A stretch of 64,000 nucleotides of DNA from Dermabacter hominis NBRC 106157 (GTDB taxonomy: Bacteria; Actinomycetota; Actinomycetes; Actinomycetales; Dermabacteraceae), in the NCBI RefSeq assembly GCF_001570785.1, contig NZ_BCSI01000001.1:248001-312000 (forward strand). Direction: 5' to 3'. The translations under genes were made by a program, and so were the position numbers. The notes below the pieces were generated by a model. The model saw only the letters and a program-made list of their open reading frames with translations. It did no database searches and had not been told where the DNA came from. This document shows positions 26,484 through 35,007 of this stretch, piece after piece; the first letter of the stretch is position 1, and every line of letters starts with the position of its first letter.

Positions 26484-28352
26484 ATGTGTGGAATCGTAGG
26501 ATACGTAGGGCCCGCCGGAGCGGGCACGTCATCGCGACCGAGTGAGGTCGTTCTTGGGGGGCTGAGTCGCCTCGAATACCGCGGCTATGACTCGGCAGGG
26601 ATCGCCCGCTGCGGCGAAACAGAAATTGAGCTCTTCAAGGCGTCCGGAAAAATTCAAAACCTTCGCGACAAGCTCGAGGGCCACGAGTCCTCGAAAGCGC
26701 GCGCGGCCATCGGGCACACCCGCTGGGCGACTCACGGCGGTCCAAGCGACACGAACGCCCACCCCCACCTCGGTGGTAAAAATGGCGAAGTCGCGCTTGT
26801 CCACAACGGCATCATCGAAAACTTCGCCGCCCTCAAAAAGGAGCTTGCCGACGACGGCTACGAGTTCCTCTCGGACACCGACTCGGAGGTCGTCGCCCAC
26901 CTCCTCGCGCGCGAATGTGAGACCGCCGAGAGCCTTACGGAGGCCATGCGTGCGTGCGTCGCGCACCTCGAAGGGGCCTTTACGCTGCTCGCGATCCACG
27001 AAGACAATCCGGACGTGATCGTCGCGGCTCGCCGTAACAGCCCGCTCGTTGTCGGCCTCGGCGAGGGGGAGAACTTCCTCGGCTCCGATGTCGCCGCGTT
27101 CGTCGACCACACGAAGCGCGCTGTCGAGATCGGCCAAGACCAGATCGTCACCGTGAGTGCCGAACGCGTCGATGTGATCGAGTTCGACGGCACCCCCGTC
27201 CCCGAGCCGAAGCAGTACACGATTGAGTGGGACGCGGCTTCCGCTCAGAAATCCGGGTATCCCTCCTTCATGGCGAAGGAGATCCACGAGCAGGCGAAGG
27301 CTATCGCCGACACCCTCCTCGGGCGTCTCGACAATAACGAGATCGTTCTCGACGAAATGCGCATCGATCCCTCGCACCTGCGCTCGATAGACAAGATCAT
27401 CGTGGTCGCGTGTGGAACCGCCGCCAACGCCGGTGAGGTCGTCAAATACGCCATCGAGCACTGGTGTCGAATCCCCGTCGAGGTCGAACTCGCCCATGAG
27501 TTCCGCTACCGCGATCCGATCGTCCACGAGCGCACGCTCGTGGTTGCCATCTCGCAATCGGGCGAGACAATGGACACCCTCATGGCGGTTCGTTACGCGA
27601 AAGAACAGGGCGCGAAGGTTGTCGCGATCTGTAACACGCGAGGCGCCACCATCCCGCGCGAATCCGACGCCGCCATTTACCTTCACGTTGGTCCTGAAAT
27701 CGCGGTTGCCTCGACCAAGGCATACCTCGGGCAGATCGCGGCGTGCTACCTCCTCGGGCTGTTCCTCGCCCAGGTGCGCGGCAACCTCTACGGGGACGAG
27801 ATCGAGGCGATCATGCGCGATCTCGAGGAAATCCCCGGCAAAATCCAAGAGGTGCTCGATCGCTCCGGCCAGGTCGAGAAGCTCGCGCGCGACATGGTGG
27901 ACGCGACGAGCGTGCTGTTCCTCGGCCGTCACGTGGGCTTCCCAACCGCGCTCGAAGGCGCCCTTAAACTCAAGGAAATCGCCTATATTCACGCGGAGGG
28001 ATTCGCCGCGGGCGAGCTCAAGCACGGGCCTATCGCACTCGTCGAAGAGGGCCAGCCGGTGTTTATCGTCGTGCCGAGCCCCCGCGGGCGCGACTCCCTG
28101 CACGCGAAGGTCGTCTCGAATATTCAGGAGGTACGCGCTCGCGGCGCCTTCACGCTCGTGATCGCAGAAGAGGGCGATACCGATGTTGAGCCGTACGCCG
28201 ACGTCGTGATCCGATACCCCGAAACGCGCACCCTGTTTGCGCCGCTGCTCACGATCATCCCGCTGCAGATTTTCGCGTGCGAACTCGCGACAGCCAAGGG
28301 GCTCGACGTCGATCAGCCCCGAAACCTCGCGAAGTCCGTCACGGTCGAGTAA
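26484..28352 (+). CDS. glmS: Glutamine-fructose-6-phosphate aminotransferase (isomerizing)
   Basis: The 622-residue enzyme makes glucosamine-6-P from fructose-6-P and glutamine, the first step of amino-sugar synthesis for the wall. It begins MCGIVGYVG; removal of Met exposes the catalytic Cys. The glutaminase domain (to about residue 235) has GHTRWATHG and LVHNGIIENF. Two SIS isomerase domains follow, with VACGTAANAG and ISQSGETMDT, and the end DQPRNLAKSVTVE is canonical. No glmS ribozyme is visible; the transcript appears leaderless, which leaves no room for one. Confidence 0.97.
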   Translation: MCGIVGYVGPAGAGTSSRPSEVVLGGLSRLEYRGYDSAGIARCGETEIELFKASGKIQNLRDKLEGHESSKARAAIGHTRWATHGGPSDTNAHPHLGGKNGEVALVHNGIIENFAALKKELADDGYEFLSDTDSEVVAHLLARECETAESLTEAMRACVAHLEGAFTLLAIHEDNPDVIVAARRNSPLVVGLGEGENFLGSDVAAFVDHTKRAVEIGQDQIVTVSAERVDVIEFDGTPVPEPKQYTIEWDAASAQKSGYPSFMAKEIHEQAKAIADTLLGRLDNNEIVLDEMRIDPSHLRSIDKIIVVACGTAANAGEVVKYAIEHWCRIPVEVELAHEFRYRDPIVHERTLVVAISQSGETMDTLMAVRYAKEQGAKVVAICNTRGATIPRESDAAIYLHVGPEIAVASTKAYLGQIAACYLLGLFLAQVRGNLYGDEIEAIMRDLEEIPGKIQEVLDRSGQVEKLARDMVDATSVLFLGRHVGFPTALEGALKLKEIAYIHAEGFAAGELKHGPIALVEEGQPVFIVVPSPRGRDSLHAKVVSNIQEVRARGAFTLVIAEEGDTDVEPYADVVIRYPETRTLFAPLLTIIPLQIFACELATAKGLDVDQPRNLAKSVTVE

Positions 28353-28382
28353 CGGGCCCGGGCGGGGCTTCACGCCCCGACC

Positions 28383-28388
28383 TACAAT
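28383..28388 (+). promoter_or_regulatory. -10 element of leaderless acpS
   Basis: TACAAT ends 7 bases before the ATG at 28396. This favours that ATG over the one at 28387, which overlaps the hexamer itself. Confidence 0.6.
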
Positions 28389-28395
28389 GGAAGTC

Positions 28396-28845
28396 ATGTC
28401 GAACTCTCCGAGTGCGTGTGAGCGAAGCTTCCTGCCTTTCGGCAATGAAGCATTCGCGGGTATCGGAGTAGACATCGTTGATATCGAGCGCCTAGGGGAT
28501 CGCCTCGAGCGGTCTCCGCGCCTTCGTGAACGGCTTTTTGCCCCCGAGGAGCGCGAGTTGAGCCTTGCCTCTCTCGCTGCTCGTGTGGCCGCGAAGGAAG
28601 CGCTCGGCAAGGCGCTCGGGAATCCGGGCGACCTTTCGTGGCACGACGTGATCGTGCGCCGCACCGAGCATGGACGCCCCTACCTCGTGCTGCGCGGTGC
28701 TGCGCTTGCGACCGCGAGTGCGCAGTCCTTACGTTTTGCGCACCTGTCGCTCTCGCACGATGGCAACCTTGCGACCGCCATGGTCGTCCTGGAGGCCGGT
28801 GACTTGCGAGGTCGGGCGCGCGGGGATGAGGAGCCCCAAGCATGA
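28396..28845 (+). CDS. acpS: Holo-[acyl-carrier-protein] synthase
   Basis: The 149-residue protein transfers 4'-phosphopantetheine from CoA to acyl carrier protein. Family motifs are GIGVDIVDIERLGD near residue 24, RLFAPEERELS, and RVAAKEALGKALG with the conserved WHDVIV after it; LSLSHDGNLATAMVV lies near the end. The first about 20 residues precede the usual AcpS start. Its stop overlaps the alr start (ATGA). It heads the acpS/alr-tsaE/tsaB/rimI operon. Confidence 0.93.
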   Translation: MSNSPSACERSFLPFGNEAFAGIGVDIVDIERLGDRLERSPRLRERLFAPEERELSLASLAARVAAKEALGKALGNPGDLSWHDVIVRRTEHGRPYLVLRGAALATASAQSLRFAHLSLSHDGNLATAMVVLEAGDLRGRARGDEEPQA

Positions 28846-30605
28846 ACCTGACACCCGAAATCGATCCGCTCATGAGCCCGAACCGCGCTGAGGTTTCGCT
28901 CAAGGCAATCGCCCACAACACCGCGCAGCTTCGTGCGGCAATCCCGGACTACATCGCTCTCATGGCGGTGGTAAAGGCCGACGGCTACGGGCATGGCATG
29001 GTGGATGCGGCCCGCGCGGCGATCGCTGGCGGTGCAACGTGGCTCGGTGTCGCCCACCCCGTGACCGCTCTTGACCTTGCGCATGCCGATCTCGACGTGC
29101 CGATTCTCGCGTGGCTTCACGAGCCGGTGTCCGCGAAGAACATGCTTCCCCACGCGATCGGTGCGGGCGTTGACCTCGCCGTGAGCTCGCTCGCGCAGCT
29201 CGAGGCCGTGATCGAGGCCGCGCGCTCCATTGAGCGGCGCGTGCGTGTGCACGTCGCCCTCGAGACCGGAATGGGTCGCGAAGGTGCTTTTGCAAGCGAG
29301 GTTGAGAAGATCGGAGCGGCGATCCTCGAAAGCCCGCACGTGTCGCTCGCAGGCGCCATGAGTCATCTGTTCAATGCGGATGTCCCGGGTGATGCGAGCG
29401 TGCGAGAGCAGGCTGAGCGGTTTGAGGCAATGTGTGAGCGGCTCGAGGCTTCCGCGGGTCCCATTCCGCTTCGGCATTTGTCGGCGAGCGCGGGGGCGCT
29501 CGCGGGGGAGGAGTTCCGCTACGACATGGTGCGCCCGGGCATTACGCTGTACGGCTACTCGCCGGTCGAGACCGATCTGGACCTTCGCCCAGCGATGTCA
29601 CTGACCTCCCGCATCTCGCTCGTTAAAAGCGTCGAGGCGGGGCAAGCTGTGGGCTACGGCGCGCGGTTTGTCACCGAGCGCTCGACGACTCTCGCGCTCG
29701 TGCCGATCGGTTATGCGGATGGTCTCGATCGTCGGCTGACGAATCGGCTCCAGGTACTTGTGCAGACGACCTCTGCATCGAGGCTTGTCCCGCAGGTGGG
29801 CACAATTTCGATGGACCAGATCGTGCTGGACCTCGGCCCCGACAGTGATGCGAAGCCCGGCGACCGCGTCGTGATTTTCGGCGATCCGCAGCGATACCCG
29901 GGCGTGTGGACCGCGCAGGATCTCGCGCGAGAGGCCGGAACGATCTCGTACGAGATTCTGACGTCGGTGTCCTCGCGCGTTCCGCGCATCGTGCTCCCGC
30001 TGGCGTCGGACCCAACCGAACGCACGTGGAGCGTTGAGGGGGAGCGGCCAGCGCCGCGCACCTTTACGGTGCGCACGTCGGGGGCGGAGGACACGCGAAG
30101 GGCCGCTCGCGCCATTGCGCATCATGCGAAGGCAGGCGACCTGTTCGTGCTTGATGGCCCGCTCGGCGCTGGGAAGACAACATTCACGCAGGGGTTTGCG
30201 CGGGAGCTCGATGTTCGCGGCAACGTGGCATCGCCGACTTTCGTCATCGCGCGCGTGCATCCCGCGAACGCCGAGGGCCCCAATCTCGTGCACGTCGATG
30301 CCTATCGACTCGACGAGGATTGGGACATCGAGGATCTCGACCTGGATTCGGATCTCGACACGTCGATCACCCTCGTGGAGTGGGGCCGCGATCGCGTTGA
30401 GCATCTCGCGAGCTCGTATGCGATTGTGGAGCTTCGCCGCGCGGAGAGCCTCCAGAGTGGCCCGCTTGATGACCCGGACGACACCGATGAGGAGCGCAGC
30501 CTCACCGTGACGTTCGTAGGTGAGCGATACACGCGCGAGGAGCTCGTGCGCATCGGTATTGATCTGCGCGAGGCAGGGTTTAACCCGGAGCAGGGCGGTG
30601 AGTGA
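28842..30605 (+). CDS. alr: Fused alanine racemase and tRNA threonylcarbamoyl-adenosine ATPase TsaE
   Basis: The 587-residue protein joins two enzymes. Residues 1 to about 388 are a complete alanine racemase: PLP lysine K45 in VVKADGYGHG, second catalytic tyrosine Y272 in VGYGARF, then VPIGYADGLDRR and GTISMDQIVLD. Residues about 405-587 are TsaE, the P-loop ATPase of t6A37 tRNA modification, with Walker A GPLGAGKTT at 439-447 and VASPTFVIARVH and VHVDAYRL. The racemase makes D-alanine for peptidoglycan; TsaE partners TsaB and TsaD. tsaB follows one base after the stop, which fits the TsaE half. The frame is continuous with no internal stop, so this is a real fusion. Confidence 0.95.
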   Translation: MNLTPEIDPLMSPNRAEVSLKAIAHNTAQLRAAIPDYIALMAVVKADGYGHGMVDAARAAIAGGATWLGVAHPVTALDLAHADLDVPILAWLHEPVSAKNMLPHAIGAGVDLAVSSLAQLEAVIEAARSIERRVRVHVALETGMGREGAFASEVEKIGAAILESPHVSLAGAMSHLFNADVPGDASVREQAERFEAMCERLEASAGPIPLRHLSASAGALAGEEFRYDMVRPGITLYGYSPVETDLDLRPAMSLTSRISLVKSVEAGQAVGYGARFVTERSTTLALVPIGYADGLDRRLTNRLQVLVQTTSASRLVPQVGTISMDQIVLDLGPDSDAKPGDRVVIFGDPQRYPGVWTAQDLAREAGTISYEILTSVSSRVPRIVLPLASDPTERTWSVEGERPAPRTFTVRTSGAEDTRRAARAIAHHAKAGDLFVLDGPLGAGKTTFTQGFARELDVRGNVASPTFVIARVHPANAEGPNLVHVDAYRLDEDWDIEDLDLDSDLDTSITLVEWGRDRVEHLASSYAIVELRRAESLQSGPLDDPDDTDEERSLTVTFVGERYTREELVRIGIDLREAGFNPEQGGE

Positions 30606-30606
30606 C

Positions 30607-31323
30607 ATGGCAGAGCTGACGTTGGGGATTGACACGTCTGGTGCGGTGAGTGTGGCGATTTCCGACGGTTGCCGCATTCTGTCGCGCCGCATGGATGAGC
30701 GCGCGCGCCACCACGATGAGGTGCTTCTCGAGATGATCGATGCGGCCCTTTCTGAGGCGGGCGCCTCGCGGTCCGATCTCACGTGCGTTGTTGGCGGGCG
30801 TGGCCCCGGTCCGTTCACGGGCCTTCGCGTGGGGCTCGTGACGGCTCGTTCTATCGCGACGGTCCTCGGGGCGCGACTGATTGGCGTACCGAGCCTCGAT
30901 GCGATCGCACTCGAGGCGGCGGAGGGATGCCCGGAGGCAAAAACGATTGCGGTCGCGCTCGATGCGCGTCGCCGCGAGGTGTACTGGGCGCTGTATGAGG
31001 TGAGCGGTGACGGTTCCGACGCCTCCTCGCGCCGCATTGTGCGCACGTTTGAACCGGGTGTTGCGGCGCCGGCAGATGTCGCGTCGAGTTTGACCGCTGC
31101 CGATGTGCTCGTGGGAAGCGGTGCGCATCTGTATCCGGAGATTCTGCCGCCGACGGGCGAGGTACGTCACGCGGATGCGGGCTTCTTGATTCGCGCGGCA
31201 CTCAGCGCCGAAGCCCGGGGGGAGGATCTCACGTCGACCGAGCCTCTCTATTTGCGCGAGGCTGATGCGGCAAAGCCGAAGCGCCGTAAGTCAGCGCTCG
31301 GCCTTGGCGATCGCCCGCTCTAG
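30607..31323 (+). CDS. tsaB: tRNA threonylcarbamoyladenosine biosynthesis protein TsaB
   Basis: The 238-residue protein begins MAELTLGIDTSGAVSVAI and has RHHDEVLLEMIDAAL and GGRGPGPFTGLRVGLVTARS, all typical of TsaB, an actin-like partner of TsaD and TsaE in t6A synthesis on ANN-decoding tRNAs. The ATG is one base after the alr-tsaE stop. rimI follows two bases after its own stop. The usual next gene, tsaD, is not in the window. Confidence 0.94.
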   Translation: MAELTLGIDTSGAVSVAISDGCRILSRRMDERARHHDEVLLEMIDAALSEAGASRSDLTCVVGGRGPGPFTGLRVGLVTARSIATVLGARLIGVPSLDAIALEAAEGCPEAKTIAVALDARRREVYWALYEVSGDGSDASSRRIVRTFEPGVAAPADVASSLTAADVLVGSGAHLYPEILPPTGEVRHADAGFLIRAALSAEARGEDLTSTEPLYLREADAAKPKRRKSALGLGDRPL

Positions 31324-31325
31324 CC

Positions 31326-31829
31326 GTGCCCGCGATCGGTAGGCCTTTGGAGCCTTCGCGCGCGCGGCCCGGTTCGGGACCCTGGAGTCTTCGTCCCGTC
31401 ACGCGCGGGGATGCGCCCGCGCTCGCACGTCTCGAGCGAGAGCTCTTTCCCGATGAGGCGTGGAGCCTCGAAATGGTCCTCGAGGAGATCACGCACCCCA
31501 GTCGCGCCTATGTCGCGGCTGTGGACGAGCACGGTGGCGTACTCGGTTATGCGGGGATTTTCGTTGGTGGCGAGGCCGCTGATGTGCAGACGATCGGCAC
31601 CGTGCGCGAAGGCGTGGGAATCGGTCGCGCCTTGCTCGCGTGGTGCGAGGAGCGCGCGCGCGAGGAGGGCGCGGAGAGTCTGTTTCTTGAGGTGCGGCGC
31701 GACAACACTCGCGCGCGTGAGCTCTACGAGCGCGCGGGTTTTGCCGAGATTGGCGTGCGACGTGGGTATTACCGAACGCCCGCGGGGCCGGTCGACGCTT
31801 TCGTCATGCACAAGCCCCTCCCCACCTGA
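31326..31829 (+). CDS. rimI: Ribosomal-protein-S18-alanine N-acetyltransferase family protein
   Basis: The 167-residue GNAT protein has WSLRPVTRGDAPALARLERELFPDEAWS at the start, an acetyl-CoA loop near TVREGVGIGRALLAW (the usual Q/RxxGxG/A pattern) and LFLEVRRDNTRARELYERAGFAEIGVRRGYY, which is characteristic of RimI. RimI acetylates the N-terminus of ribosomal protein S18. Its position right after tsaB is the common tsaE-tsaB-rimI order. The start is a GTG 5 bases after the tsaB stop codon begins. Confidence 0.92.
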   Translation: MPAIGRPLEPSRARPGSGPWSLRPVTRGDAPALARLERELFPDEAWSLEMVLEEITHPSRAYVAAVDEHGGVLGYAGIFVGGEAADVQTIGTVREGVGIGRALLAWCEERAREEGAESLFLEVRRDNTRARELYERAGFAEIGVRRGYYRTPAGPVDAFVMHKPLPT

Positions 31830-32196
31830 ATTCCATAGGGGTTGTGGGGGTTTGAAGCCGTACCCGCTCGTCCTTTCCTCGCCCCTCCCCGGATTGCATA
31901 GGGGTTGTGGGGGGGGAAACGCCTGATTTTCCGTGTCGCAATAGACCGTGCCCTGATCGATCAAGCTCTAATCGACCGTGCTGTCGACCGTTCTCGATGC
32001 GCCACGTGGCCGCAATGTGAGGCGAGTAAGCGTCGGAATCCTTCTCCGCTTCCCAAACGGAAGCTTGACCCGCCACCGCACCCCAGCCAACCCGTTTACC
32101 CAATCGCACGAGGGGACGTGACGCTGCACTGTGCCAGGGCAAGGGAGAAGGTGCGCCAATTCCAGGTACTAAACCCCCACAAACCCTATGCAATCC
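31825..32196 (+). repeat. Intergenic spacer bounded by inverted copies of a 25-30 base GT-rich repeat
   Basis: This gap has no convincing gene. Copy 1 (31825-31853, ACCTGAATTCCATAGGGG then TTGTGGGGGTTT) overlaps the rimI stop. Copy 2 (31891-31914, GGATTGCATAGGGG then TTGTGGGGG) is a direct repeat. Copy 3 (32171-32196) is inverted: its complement reads CCTGGATTGCATAGGG then TTTGTGGGGGTTT. Copies 1 and 3 therefore form an imperfect inverted repeat about 320 bases apart, bounding the spacer. The interior contains TCGACCGTGC-like short repeats near 31970-31990 and nothing else I recognise. Confidence 0.7.
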
Positions 32197-32205
32197 AGGT
32201 AGGGG

Positions 32206-33984
32206 CTAGTTGGTGAAACGCCTGATCTTCTGGAACTCATCCGCGTAGTGAGCGTCGAGGTGCTTCACCGCGAACTTTTGGCCGAGATAAAGCGTGACAA
32301 CGCCGATGACGAGCGCAAGCGCAGCTCCCGCGTACTCAAGCCCCGGGATCAGCTTGAGACCCACGACCATGAGGATGCTGCTCGGAGCGAGGGGGAGCCA
32401 CGTGCCAAAAAACGTCGCGAGGAAAGTCATCCACATGTTGCCGTTGCCGCCACCGCTACTGGAATTCTTCATCGTCCCCGGCTTTGGTGCGGGAGAAGGA
32501 AGGAACGCCGTCGTGAGAAGTGAAACACCCCACGAACTTGCCACGAACCCGAGCGAGGCCGGAATCGTGAGCGCGATGAACTGAGGCTGAGACTGGAGGA
32601 GTGGGGCCGCGATCGCGACGATCACCACGAGCGGAAGCATGAGAATGCCAAGAGCGACATACCTGCCGAGCAAATTGGCGCGGTTATCCATCCCCGCGAC
32701 GATGTTGACCCACGAGGAGGGGCCGTCGAAGCCGATCTCGTTGCTGATCGTGATGCCGGCTAGCCACGCTACGAGTGCCACAGCGAAATACGCCATGAAA
32801 GCGTTACCGTCCCCAATGACGCTCATTGCGAGCATGAAAATCGCGAGGATCGGCGCGATGATGAGCGCCGTCGAATAACGAGTATCGCGGCGCCAATACT
32901 TGAGCGAACGCCCCGCCGAAGCTCCGAGCGGGCCCGGCTTGAGGAACCTCGGTACGAGAGGTTTGATCTTGGCATCTTGCTCCTGGCTTGCGCCCTTGAG
33001 CGCCTGGAGCTGGCCTTCGGCAAAGCTCAGGCCCCACCACTGCCACAACAGCCAAATGGTGGCGATTGTGAGAACAAAACGGATGAGCGCGGCGAGCCAC
33101 AGTCCTTCGGCGAGGTCCATGGGTACTGCGAAGGGCGCGCCGAAAGGCGTCCATAGGAGGAATTCGTACACGGGCCCTGCGAGGCGAGCAAGACCGTCCA
33201 TGATCCTACCGCCCGAGTTGAGAAGGAGGTTTGCGCCGTAGGCGATGACGAGGACGGCGATGAGCAGGAATGCCTGAAGTCGTTCCTTCTTACGCTTCGC
33301 GATGCGGATCGTCGAGGTCCACGCGAAAATCGCGCGAGGAATGAGCACGCAAAGGAGAAGCCCGAGCGAGGTCATGGGAACAAGCGAGACAAGGGCAACG
33401 ATGGCCCCCGGCGTCGAGATTGCGGCGCCGTTGTTCGAGACCAGTGCACCAATGAGCCAAATCGCCTCGAACACGACCGCCACGAGCGCCGCGAGCGACG
33501 TGAAAAGAAAACCGACCGAAATGAACGAGCCCACGAGAATCGGCTTCAAGAGATCCTTCGGTCCTCGCCCAAACTGCGCGAAGCGAGCGGGGGAAAGCGT
33601 GTCGTCCACGCCGAACAGGAAGAGTGACTGGAGGGTCCACACAACCACGGCGCCGAGGCCCACCGCGCGAATCACGAGGGCAAAAAGGCCCGAGTCGGCG
33701 GGAACAAACAACATGCCCGACATGACGGTCGAAAAGAGCACGAGTGCGCCGACGCCGTACAAAAGCGCAAATCCGAGTCCGATGATCTTAGGCCAGTTCT
33801 TGTGGAAGCTGCGCTTGAGCAGTGTCCATTGAAGCCGTGGGAGCAATCGCATGAGGCTCGGGGTCGTCTTAGGCGCTGCCGTCGGTCCATTGTCGGCGGC
33901 CCTCGAACTTTCTCGGTCGAGGTTTTCGAAAAACTCTTTGGTTCCGACGGTTGCCGGGGCCTGATCGTCTACTGGTTCAACCAC
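32206..33984 (-). CDS. ABC transporter integral membrane subunit
   Basis: The 592-residue protein has about a dozen hydrophobic segments in two blocks, one at about residues 65-330 (IIGLGFALLYGVGALVLFS, SLAALVAVVFEAIWLIGALV) and one at about 375-575. A 45-residue charged cytoplasmic N-terminus comes first. No periplasmic binding-protein or EAA motif is seen. It overlaps the ATPase gene upstream by 16 bases, so it is almost certainly the permease of that ABC pair. The layout resembles actinobacterial ABC exporters; the cargo is unknown. The start is a GTG. Confidence 0.75.
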   Translation of the reverse strand: MVEPVDDQAPATVGTKEFFENLDRESSRAADNGPTAAPKTTPSLMRLLPRLQWTLLKRSFHKNWPKIIGLGFALLYGVGALVLFSTVMSGMLFVPADSGLFALVIRAVGLGAVVVWTLQSLFLFGVDDTLSPARFAQFGRGPKDLLKPILVGSFISVGFLFTSLAALVAVVFEAIWLIGALVSNNGAAISTPGAIVALVSLVPMTSLGLLLCVLIPRAIFAWTSTIRIAKRKKERLQAFLLIAVLVIAYGANLLLNSGGRIMDGLARLAGPVYEFLLWTPFGAPFAVPMDLAEGLWLAALIRFVLTIATIWLLWQWWGLSFAEGQLQALKGASQEQDAKIKPLVPRFLKPGPLGASAGRSLKYWRRDTRYSTALIIAPILAIFMLAMSVIGDGNAFMAYFAVALVAWLAGITISNEIGFDGPSSWVNIVAGMDNRANLLGRYVALGILMLPLVVIVAIAAPLLQSQPQFIALTIPASLGFVASSWGVSLLTTAFLPSPAPKPGTMKNSSSGGGNGNMWMTFLATFFGTWLPLAPSSILMVVGLKLIPGLEYAGAALALVIGVVTLYLGQKFAVKHLDAHYADEFQKIRRFTN

Positions 33985-34757
33985 GAAAGATCCCCCTGTG
34001 CTTCGTCGACACCGGCGATTTCAATGAAGCGATCCGTGAGGCTGCCGCCGCGGCGAACTTCGTCGATCGTGCCCTCGGCGCGCACTTCGCCATCGGCGAT
34101 GATCGCAACGTGCGTGCACAGGCCCTCGACGAGCTCCATAACGTGGCTCGAGATCACGACGGTGCCGCCGCCTTCAACGTACGAGGTCAGGAAGGTGCGG
34201 ATGCCGTGGGCTGAGACCGGGTCGACGGCTTCGAGTGGCTCGTCGAGCACGAGCAGTCGCGGCGCGTGAATGAGTGCGCACGCGAGCAGGATCTTCTTCG
34301 TCATGCCGGCTGAGTAGTCGGTGACGAGTTTGCCTTCGCTATCGGCGAGACCGAGCGCATCGAGGAGTGACTGCGCGCGAGTGTTCACTGTGTCGATATC
34401 CATGCCCCGGATGAGGCCGACGTACGTCAGGAGTTCGCGTCCCGTGAGGCGGTCAAACGTCGGAAGGCCGTCGGCGAGAACGCCCATGTGGGCTTTGGCT
34501 TCGTTGGGGTGTGTCCAGACGTCGGTCCCGAGCACCTCGGCGCTGCCGTCGTCGGGGCGGAGCAAGCCTGTCGCGATCGACAGGGCCGTTGTTTTGCCCG
34601 CGCCGTTGGGGCCGACGATTGCGTAGAATGAACCGCGCGGAACTTCGAGTGAGACGCCGTGGAGGACCTCGGTGCCGTCGAAGGATTTGCGCAGGCCACG
34701 CATGGACAATGCTGATGTTACGGCCGAGTTATCGACCGATGGGTCAATCACAGTCAT
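33969..34757 (-). CDS. ABC transporter ATP-binding protein
   Basis: The 262-residue ATPase has Walker A GPNGAGKTT (residues 49-57), a Q/D-loop region around MGVLADGLPTFDRLTG, Walker B LLVLDEPLEAVDP and the switch histidine in VVISSHVMELVE. The signature is YSAGMTKK rather than LSGGQ, a variant seen in exporter-type ATPases. It is co-transcribed with the overlapping permease gene. Export of a peptide, lipid or drug is likely, but the substrate cannot be named. Confidence 0.9.
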   Translation of the reverse strand: MTVIDPSVDNSAVTSALSMRGLRKSFDGTEVLHGVSLEVPRGSFYAIVGPNGAGKTTALSIATGLLRPDDGSAEVLGTDVWTHPNEAKAHMGVLADGLPTFDRLTGRELLTYVGLIRGMDIDTVNTRAQSLLDALGLADSEGKLVTDYSAGMTKKILLACALIHAPRLLVLDEPLEAVDPVSAHGIRTFLTSYVEGGGTVVISSHVMELVEGLCTHVAIIADGEVRAEGTIDEVRRGGSLTDRFIEIAGVDEAQGDLSWLNQ

Positions 34758-34763
34758 GACTCA

Positions 34764-34769
34764 AACCTA
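34764..34769 (-). promoter_or_regulatory. -10 element of a leaderless ABC transporter operon
   Basis: On the minus strand TAGGTT ends 6 bases before the ATG at 34757. No ribosome-binding site is present. Confidence 0.55.
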
Positions 34770-35007
34770 ACAGGTGTCTTCGCAGAGTATTTTCAGTATC
34801 GGCGTAGAGATTGCGGGCGACCGTGCCAGGGTTCCCGGCGCCCACGACCGTGCGAGCAATGTGCGGTGAAGAGGCGGGAAGCGTCTTCAACCGTCACGTT
34901 CGGCACCTCACTTTTGCGAGGGAACCGGGTGGGCCGTTCGGTACGATACGCTGTGGACCTTCCGTCTCGGCTGCCGTGAGCGCCGGACCCCACCTCTTGG
35001 AGTGCAT

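Noticed and set aside
26529-28664. A 711-codon open frame opposite glmS and acpS
   Set aside because: It spans two well-supported genes and their promoter; its translation has no family resemblance.
31830-32205. tsaD or a fragment of it after rimI
   Set aside because: No frame in this gap resembles TsaD; the gap is repeat-rich non-coding DNA.
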